NCBI GenBank assembly: GCA_025024175.1
Contig: QCXZ01000138.1
Location: 48,827,092 to 48,891,091, forward strand
Direction: 5' to 3'
Length of the DNA stretch: 64,000 nt
Source of the DNA: Rhyzopertha dominica
Taxonomy: Eukaryota > Arthropoda > Insecta > Coleoptera > Bostrichidae
A model generated the notes under the pieces. That model saw only the letters and a program-made list of their open reading frames with translations, ran no database searches and was not told the origin of the DNA. The translations under genes and the position numbers were made by a program. Shown here one piece after another: positions 23,114 through 34,380 of this stretch (the stretch's first letter is position 1; each line of letters opens with the position of its first letter).

Positions 23114-24188
23114 TGTAACGTTTTTTTTTATAATACAAATTTATCCAAAACGGTAGTATGCGGGACTTTCTCATTGAATATATCCTTAAAGCTAAATGAA
23201 ACGCACAACATTCAGTATATTTATCGTGGAGAAATCCTTCAACAGTTTTTTGTAGCCCGATAAAATTTAGCACTCCAGCGCGCATGAGGCATTCTGGAAG
23301 AATCGTTTGAGAAGGCACTAGCTTCGTGCGTGCAATACTTACCTGTTATTCATTAATTCAGCTAGTAAACTTATTTCTGTGCACACCAGCCTTGACGCCG
23401 AATCAGAAGATACCCTCAATAACAACGAGGTATTGCCTAAATTTTATTTTTATTTTTAATTAATTAATGCAAATTTCATATACACGTTAGGGTTCTATGG
23501 TGGGATTTCCACATATACATACTACCGTCAAGCCAATTCCCTCTAAGCCGCCACGTTTCGAACCAGCTCCTGTGTACCTAAAAAGGGAACGCCGTTTCAT
23601 CTCACTGAAGGAGACCGGGATAAATTTCAACATCGAAGTAGCTGAAAGAGCACAGAGTCCGTCCTCCTCGGCCGCTGGCGTGTACAGCTAAGTGTATAAA
23701 TTTCAATCTTCATATTTAAACTGCATTTAAATTCTATTGCACATAACACTTCATTTACATAAAATTCTATACCTACATATTTCATATATATTCTTATATA
23801 TTCTGTGAACTGAAGCAAAGCTTTGCGGCAAGGCCTCACTATAAAAGTTGTAAAATTTTCATTCCGCTAACTTGACTTTATTAATGTTTAGAATCAATGT
23901 ACACAATTAAATTTCAACCTTATATTTTCAAATAGAGATAATCTCCCTCCAAACCATAGTTTTATTATAACGAGGCATTTCCAGTTTTCGGCCTATTTTT
24001 ATTAAATTTACTTATAATGTAAAAAGCTGGTGGCGCCCTATTTTTATTTAATTAATTTTACCTATTTAAAATTTCTATTGCCTAAAACTTAAAGTAAAAA
24101 TCGAGACCCGTCTCAGAACCCCCGCCCGTTGCTGCCGAAATTCGAGCTGCCGTAGCGGCCTACCTCAATAGGGCATCTGAAGGCCATA
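23114..24188 (+). repeat. 5' LTR of the gypsy element
   Basis: It is 1075 bp, starts TGTAACG and ends GCCATA. It is identical to the right LTR except for one C missing in a CC/CCC run (tacctcaat near 24163). Short open frames inside it (such as 23497-23691) recur in the right LTR only because the LTRs are duplicates. Confidence 0.97.
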
Positions 24189-24195
24189 ACGAATT

Positions 24196-24213
24196 TGGCG
24201 CCCAACGTGGGGC
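24196..24213 (+). promoter_or_regulatory. Primer-binding site, complementary to tRNA-Lys(CUU)
   Basis: The 18-mer tggcgcccaacgtggggc lies 7 bp inside the left LTR. It is the exact reverse complement of the 3' end of the common insect tRNA-Lys(CUU) (…GCCCCACGTTGGGCG plus CCA; tRNA sequence recalled from general knowledge). It would prime minus-strand cDNA synthesis. Confidence 0.9.
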
Positions 24214-24518
24214 CCGATAAAAATAAATAGGTAGATATTGCACTATTGTAGTACCTGTATTATAAATTTAATGTCTTTAAATTTAAAACGAAGCTCTCTG
24301 ATGTGCACAGAAACGTTCAAGCGAGATAAGTTTTTGCGAGATAAGTTTTTCTTCTTCCAGATGGTCTTGTCCGTATTTATTGAATATTTGTTCGTTGTGT
24401 GTATTATTTACGTATTATTTCGTTAAAGCGTTTATTTACGGATTGTAAGAGTTTATTGAACTCGTTTTGATATTTGTTTATATTTGAATATTGTCTATAA
24501 ATCATATTGTCCCGCACA

Positions 24519-25838
24519 ATGAATACGAACGCTAATGCTATGAAGCCGAACCATTTGCTTATGTCTGAATTAGATTATGAACTGCGGATACGAGGAATCG
24601 TGACCGGCCGGAAAGACGCTAGTCAAAAACGTAAAATGTTGGCAAAAATTTTGGAAAAAGATCGCGGACGTGAAGGAATGGCCCTAACTGACCCCGAATA
24701 CAATTTTGATAACGAAGTACAAGTGATTGACGCGACGACAGAATCTATAAAAACGGTTATTGCTGATTTTGAGGGACCGGAATCGGATTCTACGTGTAAA
24801 AGGATTAGATCGCGAATAATACATGTAACTGATAGAGTAAAGCGGATACAGATTCCCGATAACGATGATGCTCCGCGAGTAACTGAATTTAAAAATGAAT
24901 CGTTAGCTAATTGTCTCGAATTGGAAGTTCTTTTGGACGAAAAAATTTCGAAGGAAGCTCCTTTAGTAGACATGTCCGTATTCAATAATCAGTCTCATAA
25001 TCAGCCTATAGTAAACACCATTGTTCAGCCTACTTTTAGAACCGTACCGGTATATAAATGGAACATCCATTTCAGTGGTGATAGAAATTCTGATTTAATT
25101 GCTTTTCTGGACCGCGTCGAAGAACTCCGTGCGTCGCGACATCTCGAAAAAAAAGAACTTTTCGAATCAGCTGTTGAACTTTTTTCGGGCAATGCTTTAT
25201 TGTGGTTTCGTTCGATAAGATCTACTGTTCAAGACTGGGATTCATTAGTAGCTTTACTAAAAAGTGAATTTTTGCCTACCGATTACGTCGACCACATATG
25301 GGAAAAAATTAGAAATCGAGTCCAGATGACGTCAGAGCCCGTTCATATTTATATTGCAAGTATGGAAAACTTGTTTACACAGTTAGGACAATACGTAGCA
25401 GAATCCACTAAAGTAAAATATATTAAAAAGAATTTACTTCCTCCTTATGTGCAACAATTAGCGTTATTTCCAATAAATTCAGTAAGAGAACTTTCTGCTC
25501 AATGTAAGAAAATAGAAGAAACAATTATTACATCACGAAACAGTCGAACATCAGTTAATAGAGTAATAACTAGTATCGGACGTCCCGAAAATGATCTAAA
25601 TTTTGAAACTTCTGGAAGCCAAAATCGCAAAGAAAATGTCAGTAGTAACAGTAACTATCGTTCAAGCCTACCAGGCTCAAGCAACTCACGTAAGAGTGTT
25701 TCTAGACAAGTTACATGCTGGAATTGCAACCAGTTAAATCATACTCACCGTGACTGTAAGGCGGTACGTAATGTTTTTTGTTATCGTTGTGGAAAGCCAG
25801 GATTTACGTCAAAAACTTGTTGTTGTTCAAAAAACTAG
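24519..25838 (+). CDS. Gypsy Gag (capsid and two zinc knuckles), 439 aa
   Basis: The start is the first ATG in the frame (MNTNANAMKPNH). The frame is open a little upstream, but only with a TTG. Residues ~177-340 form the Ty3/gypsy capsid region (WNIHFSGDRNSDLIAFLDRV, NALLWFRSI, FLPTDYVDHIWEKI), which assembles the cytoplasmic particle. The C-terminus has two CCHC-type knuckles: CWNCNQLNHTHRDC (residue ~400) is canonical, while CYRCGKPGFTSKTC (~421) has Phe in place of the His, a variant common in insect gypsy elements. The frame ends with TAG at 25836-25838. The protease lies downstream in the same frame, so Pol expression needs readthrough or the stop is a lesion. An in-phase A AAA AAC heptamer sits just before the stop. 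Confidence 0.93.
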   Translation: MNTNANAMKPNHLLMSELDYELRIRGIVTGRKDASQKRKMLAKILEKDRGREGMALTDPEYNFDNEVQVIDATTESIKTVIADFEGPESDSTCKRIRSRIIHVTDRVKRIQIPDNDDAPRVTEFKNESLANCLELEVLLDEKISKEAPLVDMSVFNNQSHNQPIVNTIVQPTFRTVPVYKWNIHFSGDRNSDLIAFLDRVEELRASRHLEKKELFESAVELFSGNALLWFRSIRSTVQDWDSLVALLKSEFLPTDYVDHIWEKIRNRVQMTSEPVHIYIASMENLFTQLGQYVAESTKVKYIKKNLLPPYVQQLALFPINSVRELSAQCKKIEETIITSRNSRTSVNRVITSIGRPENDLNFETSGSQNRKENVSSNSNYRSSLPGSSNSRKSVSRQVTCWNCNQLNHTHRDCKAVRNVFCYRCGKPGFTSKTCCCSKN

Positions 25839-26606
25839 ATTCGAGGATGCGTGTATGCGGCCGACGTTTATCCTTTAGTAACAGCAAAAGGGCCGAACCA
25901 ATTAAAAACCGATTTTCATTCGCGGACTATTCGAAATAGAAACGCGAACTTAGCGCCTTTGTTTACATCGCGAGTAAATGACGACCGTCCTTACATTAAT
26001 ATAGAACTTTATGGCACAGTATTTCCCGCGCTGTTAGATTCCGGTGCTTCCCATTCTGTTATAGGTAACACTGCACTATGGATTTTAAACAGATTCAAAT
26101 TACGTTTGGATAAAAATATTGATAAATTTGTTTCTACAGCGGATGGTAGAAGACAAAGAGTATCTGGAAATATCGATATACCTATTTGCATAAAACATTC
26201 TTGCGAAATTATTAATTTTTTTGTGGTTCCATCATTAAATCAGGGCATTATCTTAGGTAGTAACTTTTGTAAGCAATTTCAATTAATAATGGATTATAAA
26301 CAAAAATCCTGGGATATACAAATAGGTAGTTTGACTATAGCAGCGGTAAATAAAGATCAAGAAAGTAACTTGTCTGAGCCAAAAGGCATTATAGTAAAAT
26401 TTTCTGACACCGAACTTAAGCGAATCGCTGCGATTAAGGAGTCTTACCGGGAAATCGCCAGTTTGGATGATAGGTTAGGTCGGACACATAAATTGAAGCA
26501 TCATATCGATACTGGGGATACTCCACCGTTTAGACAGAGACAGTACCTTATGTCACCCTACATGCAATCACATTTAAATTCTGAATTAGATACAATGCTC
26601 AACAAG
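25839..26606 (+). pseudogene. Gypsy pol, part 1: protease and start of reverse transcriptase
   Basis: This continues the gag frame directly after the TAG. The retropepsin-type aspartic protease has its active site in LLDSGASHSVIG near 26033 and IILGSNF as the flap-distal ILG motif. It is followed by a spacer and the RT N-terminus (HHIDTGDTPPFRQRQYLMSP). A one-base loss at about 26606, in a GGG reduced to GG, throws the frame off. The wrong frame stops at 26655-26657. Confidence 0.9.
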
Positions 26607-27752
26607 GTGTTATCGAACCTTCACATGGAGCGTGGAGTTCAGCAGTGTTACTCGTGAAAAAGAAAAATGATGAGTTTCGTTTCTGTTTTGATGGTCGAAA
26701 ACTTAACTCCGTTACAAAACCCGACCGATATCCGTTACCGCGGGTCGACCGCATCTTAAATATGTTGCGTGATGCTAGGTATATGTCTTCAATAGATCTT
26801 AGAAGTGCATTTTGGCAAATACCGCTTGATGACGAATCCAAGGAGAAGACGGGTTTTTGCATACCGGGTAGGGGAATGTTCCAATTTACTGTCATGCCGT
26901 TTGGTTTATCTTGTTCTGCGCAGACTCTACAACGGCTTATGGATACCATTTTCGGACCGGAACTCGAACCGAAGGTTTTCTGTTATTTGGACGATATAAT
27001 TGTAACGTCCGGTACATTCGAAGAACACGTTCATCTTTTAGAGACTGTACGTGAACGTTTAAAAGAAGCAAATTTGACTGTAAATTTGTCAAAATGCGAA
27101 TTTTTCAAAAGCTCCTTAAATTATCTGGGTTATATAGTGGACGGTAACGGTTTGAGAACAAATCCAGATAAGATTTCAGCAATGGTCAATTACCCGCGTC
27201 CAACAACAATCACGGAAATTAAGCGCTTTATAGGAATGTGCTCGTGGTATAGGCGTTTCATTTCTCATTTTTCAACTCTAGTTGCTCCTCTCAATGATTT
27301 GTTAAAAGGCAAACGAAAGAATCAATCTATAGAATGGACTTCCGAAGCCGAATCTGCATTTTTGAGTATCAAACAAGCGTTAGTATCAGCTCCTGTATTA
27401 AGAAGTCCTGATTTCTCTAAAATGTTTACTATTCAGTGCGACGCGAGCGACGTAGGACTTGGTGGTGTATTAACACAGGAATTAGATGGTCAAGAAGTAG
27501 TAATAGCGTTTTGTTCAAGGTCTCTATCTCGCACCGAGCGAAACTATTCTGTTACGCAGAGAGAATTGCTATCCTTACTGTTTTGTATAGAAAAATTTAG
27601 GCCTTATATTGAAGGAACGCGATTTCGGGTCATTACGGACCATTATTCGTTACTATGGCTAAATAATCTTAAAGAACCGACTGGAAAACTCGCCAGGTGG
27701 GCAGTCAAGCTGCAACAATATTCGTTCGAGTTATGTCACCGTAAGGAAAGCT
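26607..27752 (+). pseudogene. Gypsy pol, part 2: reverse transcriptase and RNase H
   Basis: Resumes in the next frame with LLVKKKNDEFRFCFDGRKLN. RT motifs in order: SSIDLRSAFWQIPL, KTGFCIPGRGMFQFTVMPFG, the catalytic CYLDDIIVTS (near 26984) and LNYLGYIVDGNG. RNase H follows with IQCDASDVGLGG, SRTERNYSVTQRELLS and VITDHYSLLWL, containing the expected D, E and D. A second one-base loss at about 27752 (AAA reduced to AA) again shifts the frame, and the wrong frame stops at 27773-27775. All active-site residues are present, so only the two indels prevent a continuous Pol. Confidence 0.93.
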
Positions 27753-29091
27753 TAATATCGTGCCTGACGCATTGAGTAGGATACCTTCCGCCGATGATAA
27801 ACTAAGTACTATCCAGATAGACCTTAATAACGTGGATAAATGGTATATCAGTATGCAGGAAAATATTAAGAAGTTTCCCGATAAGTACCCGCAATGGAAA
27901 ATTTCGAATAATGTACTTTTTAAGAACGTTCCGTCCAAGTCGCCATTGGCTTCAAATATTATTGAGTGGAAAATTCTTGTTCCTAACTCGCAAAGAAAAT
28001 CAGTTATATCATTATGCCATGATTCTCCAACTTGTGCTCATGGTGGTTTTCAAAAAACATTAACCCGCGTTCAAGATGAATACTATTGGCCAAAGATGCG
28101 AAGGGATGTTTTGCAGTACGTGCGTTCATGTCGTGTTTGTAGCCAACAAAAATCCGAAAATAGGTCGCGAATGGGTCTAATGGGAACAGAGAAAAGGGTT
28201 CAGTACCCATGGCAAATAATAGCTGTAGATATTATGGGGCCCTTCCCCAGATCCGGGCGTGGAAATGCATACCTGCTTGTCGTGGCCGATTGGTTTTCTA
28301 AATTTACTCTCCTTCTCCCTATGAGAAGGGCAATTGCGTCTACTATTGTAAAATTTATGGAAAATTATGTATTTCTTGTTTATGGAGTACCGCAGTTTAT
28401 TATATGTGACAACGGTAGCGTTTTTGCAGGCTCAGAATTTAGAAAACTCGCGAATAAGTACAATGTGCAGAAAATTTGGTTTAATGCCCGATACCACCCT
28501 CAATGCAATTACGTTGAAAGAATAAATAGGACGATAGGTACCGCTATTCGTAGCTATATAGACAAAGATCAGCGTAAGTGGGATGATCACATCTTTCATA
28601 TTCAAAGCGCGATTAATTCAGCAAAACACGAAGTTACAGGTTATACACCCTCTTTTGTAAACTTTGGTAGAGTCGTTCCGATGTCGGGAAATTATTATGG
28701 TAATGTTTCGTCTACGGAAGACCAGCAATTATTAGCTGCGTCTCGTGATAATTACGTTTCAGATTTAAAGGGTATATGTCGAATATATGAAGACGTAAAA
28801 ACCCGGTTGCATAAGGCATATGAGTCCAATAAGCGGCAGTACGATTTTAGGAAAAGGGATGTTCAATTTAGTGTTGGAGATAGAGTTTGGCGGAAAAACA
28901 AGGTTCTGTCTGACGCAACCCGTCATTTTTCGTCCAAACTAGCCCCACGTTTTGTTTTCAGTAAAGTACGAGCGCGTCTGTCAAAATTGGTTTACTCGTT
29001 GGAAAACGCAGACGGTTCTGAAGCGGGTAATTGGCATATTAAAGATCTTAAACCATACTACGGGTCAAATTCTGATGTATCCGTCGGTTGA
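27753..29091 (+). CDS. Gypsy pol, part 3: integrase
   Basis: The domain is open from about 27753; the first ATG-like start is not meaningful because this is the C-terminal part of Pol. The HHCC zinc domain is visible as LCHDSPTCAHGGF and SCRVCSQQK. The DDE core has D in AVDIMGPFP (28228), D in IICDNGSVF (28408) and E in NYVERINRT (28516), giving the D35E spacing. The C-terminus has a GPY/F-like stretch (KLAPRFVFSKVRARLSKLVY) and ends LKPYYGSNSDVSVG. The integrase inserts the cDNA with a short staggered cut, consistent with the observed 4-bp TSD. The domain is intact. Confidence 0.92.
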
Positions 29092-29351
29092 TCTTTTTAT
29101 CATAAGTAGTATAGGGTAGAATAAGGATTATTGCTAGTCAAAGTTAAATAGTATAGATAGTTTACGAGTACTATAGGCTACTGGTAAGGATTCATAGCGG
29201 GATAAGGACTGTTAGTGTAAGACTAGATGTTAAATGTTAGAATTCTGGCCAGATAATAAGATAGATAAGTTATATAACTAGTCAGATAGTAAGTTAGGTA
29301 ATTAATCCGAGATTAAGCTAGATTTTTATGACGGTACACCGTCATCTTTTT

Positions 29352-29360
29352 GGAGGGGGG
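29352..29360 (+). promoter_or_regulatory. Polypurine tract of the gypsy element
   Basis: ggagggggg, followed by tag, abuts the right LTR at 29364. It is the expected plus-strand primer position. Confidence 0.85.
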
Positions 29361-29363
29361 TAG

Positions 29364-30439
29364 TGTAACGTTTTTTTTTATAATACAAATTTATCCAAAA
29401 CGGTAGTATGCGGGACTTTCTCATTGAATATATCCTTAAAGCTAAATGAAACGCACAACATTCAGTATATTTATCGTGGAGAAATCCTTCAACAGTTTTT
29501 TGTAGCCCGATAAAATTTAGCACTCCAGCGCGCATGAGGCATTCTGGAAGAATCGTTTGAGAAGGCACTAGCTTCGTGCGTGCAATACTTACCTGTTATT
29601 CATTAATTCAGCTAGTAAACTTATTTCTGTGCACACCAGCCTTGACGCCGAATCAGAAGATACCCTCAATAACAACGAGGTATTGCCTAAATTTTATTTT
29701 TATTTTTAATTAATTAATGCAAATTTCATATACACGTTAGGGTTCTATGGTGGGATTTCCACATATACATACTACCGTCAAGCCAATTCCCTCTAAGCCG
29801 CCACGTTTCGAACCAGCTCCTGTGTACCTAAAAAGGGAACGCCGTTTCATCTCACTGAAGGAGACCGGGATAAATTTCAACATCGAAGTAGCTGAAAGAG
29901 CACAGAGTCCGTCCTCCTCGGCCGCTGGCGTGTACAGCTAAGTGTATAAATTTCAATCTTCATATTTAAACTGCATTTAAATTCTATTGCACATAACACT
30001 TCATTTACATAAAATTCTATACCTACATATTTCATATATATTCTTATATATTCTGTGAACTGAAGCAAAGCTTTGCGGCAAGGCCTCACTATAAAAGTTG
30101 TAAAATTTTCATTCCGCTAACTTGACTTTATTAATGTTTAGAATCAATGTACACAATTAAATTTCAACCTTATATTTTCAAATAGAGATAATCTCCCTCC
30201 AAACCATAGTTTTATTATAACGAGGCATTTCCAGTTTTCGGCCTATTTTTATTAAATTTACTTATAATGTAAAAAGCTGGTGGCGCCCTATTTTTATTTA
30301 ATTAATTTTACCTATTTAAAATTTCTATTGCCTAAAACTTAAAGTAAAAATCGAGACCCGTCTCAGAACCCCCGCCCGTTGCTGCCGAAATTCGAGCTGC
30401 CGTAGCGGCCTACCCTCAATAGGGCATCTGAAGGCCATA
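29364..30439 (+). repeat. 3' LTR of the gypsy element
   Basis: 1076 bp, from TGTAACG to GCCATA. Followed by the right gctt TSD copy (30440-30443). It has one extra C relative to the left LTR near 30413. Confidence 0.97.
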
Positions 30440-30443
30440 GCTT

Positions 30444-31429
30444 ATTTTTAAATTTCGATACAAATGGTAATTAAAAAAAGCTTCAGGCTTCAGCCGTCAA
30501 TAGAGGAGACTGCAAAACAGTTCAAATGTCTCGTTAGAGAAAAGGCATTACAAAGGGCGCCCTCGTGTGTTCACACTGGCCATCTTGTCCATTAAGGCTG
30601 TTCATACGTTTTGGGCCAAGTAAAATTTTTAGGGCGGTAACATAAATAGTCCACGTGGACGTGACAAAGTCTGTCACTATATTGCAGCTGCACTATTGCT
30701 CTGCAAGATAAGTTATGACCCCCTAACATGTCACTCTAGTATTGACAATATATTGCATACAGACCAACCGTTTATGAGCACGGTAATTTGCCATTTAAGC
30801 AAAAGTTACTTTTTCTGGTAAAACTCTTTTTTTAATTCAATAGAATTACGTGTAATTAATTTTACACCAAGTAAATTTATTACATTCTTACAACTCTTGT
30901 ACCCTTTACCCCTAAGTGAAACTTTTTTGACGAATGAATACTTTTATCAAAATTTAAAAAAGTAAAGTAAGTAATAGTACCCATGTTTTATTATAAAATA
31001 CAATCAAGATAGATTTTGTTCGTGAATATATTTGAAAAACTCAGAAACGTGAATCTTTACTATTAATAATACTAATCGTCGATTTTTATGTACATAATGA
31101 GAGAAGCCGGTTAAAATTTAAACTCAAAATCACAAAAAAATGATTGTGTAGACAAATGACAATTACTGTTAGTATATTTTGGTGATTGTAGTGCACAAAT
31201 AAACCACAGTTTTTAATCCAGTTAAAGTTCCAATTTTTTGCCAAGTCTTCATAATCACTATCCCAACGCATATATTTATTGCCTTTGAAGGGAAAATAAA
31301 CAAAACTCCTAGGTATTGCAATTCCGACGAAATACAACGCAACCAACATTGGAAGCAGTTAATCTATATGATCCTCCTTGGAACCATCTCGGGTTAGCAG
31401 ATTGACCTATGCTATCTTTTTCTATTTCA
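30444..31429. other. Unassigned AT-rich sequence
   Basis: No recognisable gene. The minus-strand frame 31086-31349 has no family motif but lies just downstream of the Mutator-like relic and may be its non-coding tail. Confidence 0.4.
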
Positions 31430-32200
31430 TAAGTCCTGTTGAAGTTTTTGAAAGCAGTTCTCCCATTTGCTGCTCTTTATAGTCACCATCGATGGCATCT
31501 TCTTCATCAGATTCACTATTGACTTGGCCATGATCTGAATCGAGACCAACAGACTTTTTTGAGGTTGATCATCTGCGAAAAGTCTTCTACAAGCTTTATC
31601 TCGTTTCCGCTTAGGAATAAATTGTAAATTTTCCGGGGATTCGTTTGGCAATTTTTCGATGAAGTATTTGTCCCTGTTGCGTTGCTAGTCATGTTTAATA
31701 AAAGGTTATGAACATTTTGCACTAATCTCTTAGAGCATGTCAGTTAATCGCCAAGCAAACCACATTTGTCCATCTCAGAAATGAAGTTCTCTTCGTTTGG
31801 TTTTGGTTCTGTGCAAAAGTAATTTTCACAATTTTTATGATCACCAAATACATTGCCTTGGGCAATTTTCAGTGTCTCTAGATAATCCTGGCAATTGCTC
31901 ATCAAACGAAACATCCTCTGTTTTCCTGAAATTTAGGGCTTTCTTTATTGCTCCTCTCATTTGCTCTATGTTAGATTTCAAACTTTTCCGAAACTTCACA
32001 GGTAAACCTTATTTTTTGTCGAACTTAAACGACTTTTTGCCATTTGATGCAATTCTGAGACAGTTTCTGGTTTGTGCATTTGGCGAACTAGTTGTGGTCC
32101 GTAAGGTTTTGCGGTTAGAAGTCTGTCACTGTCACCTACCAGTTTTAAATACTTCAGCCCGTGCATATCAGTACTTTGAAACTTTCAGCAACTATATCAG
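31430..32200 (-). pseudogene. Relic of a Mutator-like transposase
   Basis: On the minus strand, pieces in several frames read GLKYLKLVGDSDS, then LLTAKPYGPQLVRQ, FRKSLKSNIEQMRGAIKKAL, NVFGDHKNCENYFCTEPKPN, then CGLLGD and LVQNVHNLLLNMTSNAT. This order (GLRYxxxVGDGDSS, a potential acidic site; PYGPxxV; GxHxNCxxYFC with its Cys/His pairs; an LLxNATxN segment) matches the insect Mutator-like transposase family. There are multiple stops and frameshifts. Open frames on the opposite strand (31797-32315) are shadows of this relic. No terminal repeats or 8-10 bp TSD could be placed. Confidence 0.6.
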
Positions 32201-33689
32201 ATTCCATTCAAGTAGATATTCCTTTCCAACTTTATCTGCATCTGTGCTCTGCACTGGGATTGTTCTCTACCTTTGCACAATTGATGCAAAGCTTATTTCA
32301 CACATCTGTATATAGCAATTTTCCTGTTTTTACCCCCAAAAGTACTCTTTCCGGGTGTGTATTCAAAACTAAAACCTTCGAGTAGCATCTAAGATTTCCC
32401 TAGTGATAAAAACAAAAGTGGTGACAGTTTTAAGAAGAGACAATAAATAAAGATAAATTACGACCACAATGATCCATCTGCAAATTATAAATGGATTGCA
32501 ACAAGGGGCACATCTGCATAGTTTACGAGCGATTCATTATTTTTGCTGCGATAAAGAAAAGAATAAATGTTTTGCGTATCAAAATTAAATTTTCTCTGGT
32601 GCTATCATCTTATTTTTGTTTGTTTTAATCTTTATTTTTTTCTTGCACCTATTTATTTTTTTCAGTAAAAGTCAGTGTGAATTTTGAAAAAGTACGATGA
32701 CAACTCCCGAGATAAGTAATTTAAGCGCTCAGATAAAAAATCTCAAATCGATATGATGAAAAATACGGATTTNATCCTGCAGAAACCATGTAGAGTAGTA
32801 CGTATAAATAGCCTTACGTGCAACGAACACTGCGTCAAATTCTGTAACACCACATCAAGCAGCAAACTCAGCCCCTCATTGTAACCCCGAGATGCAGCGC
32901 AGCGAACTGGGCTATAGGGTCAAGTACTTATCTCGGCAACCGCCACTTCTCCATTGTTAATTAAATTTACGATTTCCGTTGTAACTCACCAAATTAAGTT
33001 AGAGACTGCCTCTCCATCCTGGGACAGCCCGCTGCACTTAATTTTTGGCACACTGATTTCACACTCGCGTTTGTAACACAAAGGGGCACTGCACACCGAA
33101 GTGGACTATGTGGAACTGTTTCAGATGTCGATTGTAGCTGGCGGCGGCACTCTGGGTTAATCTGAAACAAGGGAATGGTGTTGTTGATAGCACTAGGCGC
33201 GCGTAGATAAAATACAGTTAGTAACAAAAGTGGTACTTGCATTAAATAATCGATACATCTAATGCAGAGAGCGAACAAAAGTAATACAATAAATTCCTAG
33301 TTGAAAATGACAAAAACATTAACCATTAACAATACTGGACAACCGGCACCATCCCTCCAAGTCCCCAGTATAGATAGGGGCGAATGGATAGGAATGGAAC
33401 CAGGTGGAATGCGACAATCAAAGTGTCCTTTTTTTCCAACAACTCTGGATTTCCGCGTTTTGGTCATAAATGTCGCCTTATGACTAATATAATTCTGCTG
33501 TAAGTCTCCTGTGCAAAAAGTGACAACAATTTGTTTAAATTTGCGCATGTTTTAATTTTGTGACGTAGCACGTATTGGCAAATGCGGTATTTGATTCTGT
33601 ATATCCAGCGTACTTATCGTTTGGGTTGTTTACTTTGTGACAGACACTTAAAGGGACTGTAGAATTGTTGGAGATTAAGAGGATTGGAA
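32201..33689. other. Unassigned sequence
   Basis: Nothing recognisable. A GC-richer part at 32870-33200 and overlapping open frames at 32994-33278 and 33297-33548 have no family motif. One N lies near 32773. Confidence 0.4.
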
Positions 33690-34380
33690 CGTGTTCCATT
33701 CTTCCTGTGACAACATACCTATATACCAAGTTAGAAGAGGTTCCTCGATAAGACACATAGCAGAAGCATTTGGAATATCAAAATCAGCCCTTGCTCAATA
33801 TATAAAATATTCCAAGGAATTCGTGATTTTTTCTGAATATGCTTTTTACCCTAATGCTACAATTCAACAAGTATTTTCTGGCGAACATGAAAATATGTTG
33901 TGTAATTATTTAAAAACTTGTAAAATGCACTATGGATTAACCACAAAGGAAACAAGAAGGTAGCGTTAAAGACACCCCGAACGGTAGGATGTGAATAAAG
34001 AAGCAGGAAAGTTATGGTTATTTGGATTCATACACAGAAACCCAACATTCAATTCCATAACCTAAAGCAACAAGGAAACTTGTTCGGTCAAACGGTTTCA
34101 ATAAGAAAAATGTTGGCGACTTTTTCATAAATGTTGAAACCGTATATAAAAGACATAAATTTAGACCTGATATGATATATAAATGCGATGAGTTACGTCG
34201 TTTGAACGTGGTTAACTAGTCACCTTATTCTATTTTGTAAATGCAAGCAGAAATGTAGTCCCACCAATGTTTGTTTTTTCCCAGAAGAGATCACAAGCCT
34301 GAAGCCAAAAGTTTTAATGGCAAAAACAGAGGCATGCAAGAAGAATCTTGATGAATTAGTACCCCGGAAAGAATAAAATG
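33690..34380 (+). pseudogene. Relic of a pogo/Tigger-like (CENPB-type) transposase
   Basis: The N-terminal piece (33690-33963) contains GSSIRHIAEAFGISKSALAQ, a psq-type helix-turn-helix, then QVFSGEHENMLCNYLKTCKM and HYGLTTKETRR, the CENPB-type DNA-binding pattern of pogo-like transposases. Further frames read AGKLWLFGFIHRNPTF, RSNGFNKKNVGDFFINVETV, then YKRHKFRPDMIYKCDE (first catalytic aspartate), and VPPMFVF, KVLMAKTEACKKNL. Stops and frame changes separate these blocks, and the later DDE residues are missing. It is an old inactive copy, and no TIRs were seen. Confidence 0.65.

Larger units (their letters stand above)
23114..30439 (+). mobile_element. Full-length Ty3/gypsy LTR retrotransposon, very recent insertion
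   Basis: The 7326-bp element comprises the left LTR (23114-24188), a tRNA-Lys primer site (24196-24213), gag, pol (protease, reverse transcriptase, RNase H, integrase), a purine tract (29352-29360) and the right LTR (29364-30439). A 4-bp TSD, gctt, flanks it at 23110-23113 and 30440-30443. There is no envelope-like frame between the integrase and the right LTR. The LTRs differ by a single base as read here, so the insertion is young. The internal coding region has one in-frame stop after gag and two one-base frameshifts. Confidence 0.97.

Noticed and set aside
24196..24213. tRNA-like 18-mer
   Set aside because: It is only the complement of a tRNA 3' end, positioned as an LTR primer site. It is not a tRNA gene.
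25839..25939. Programmed -1 frameshift from the A AAA AAC heptamer as the route to gypsy Pol
   Set aside because: The -1 frame closes at 25937-25939 and does not contain protease, so the heptamer alone cannot explain Pol expression in this copy.
23497..29941. Identical open frames at 23497-23691 and 29747-29941 (and the antisense pair 23627-23839 and 29877-30089)
   Set aside because: They are duplicates because they lie in the two LTRs of one recent gypsy insertion. Their conservation reflects age, not selection.
31797..32385. Plus-strand open frames, the longest 172 codons
   Set aside because: They are antisense to the minus-strand Mutator-like relic and show no motif of their own.
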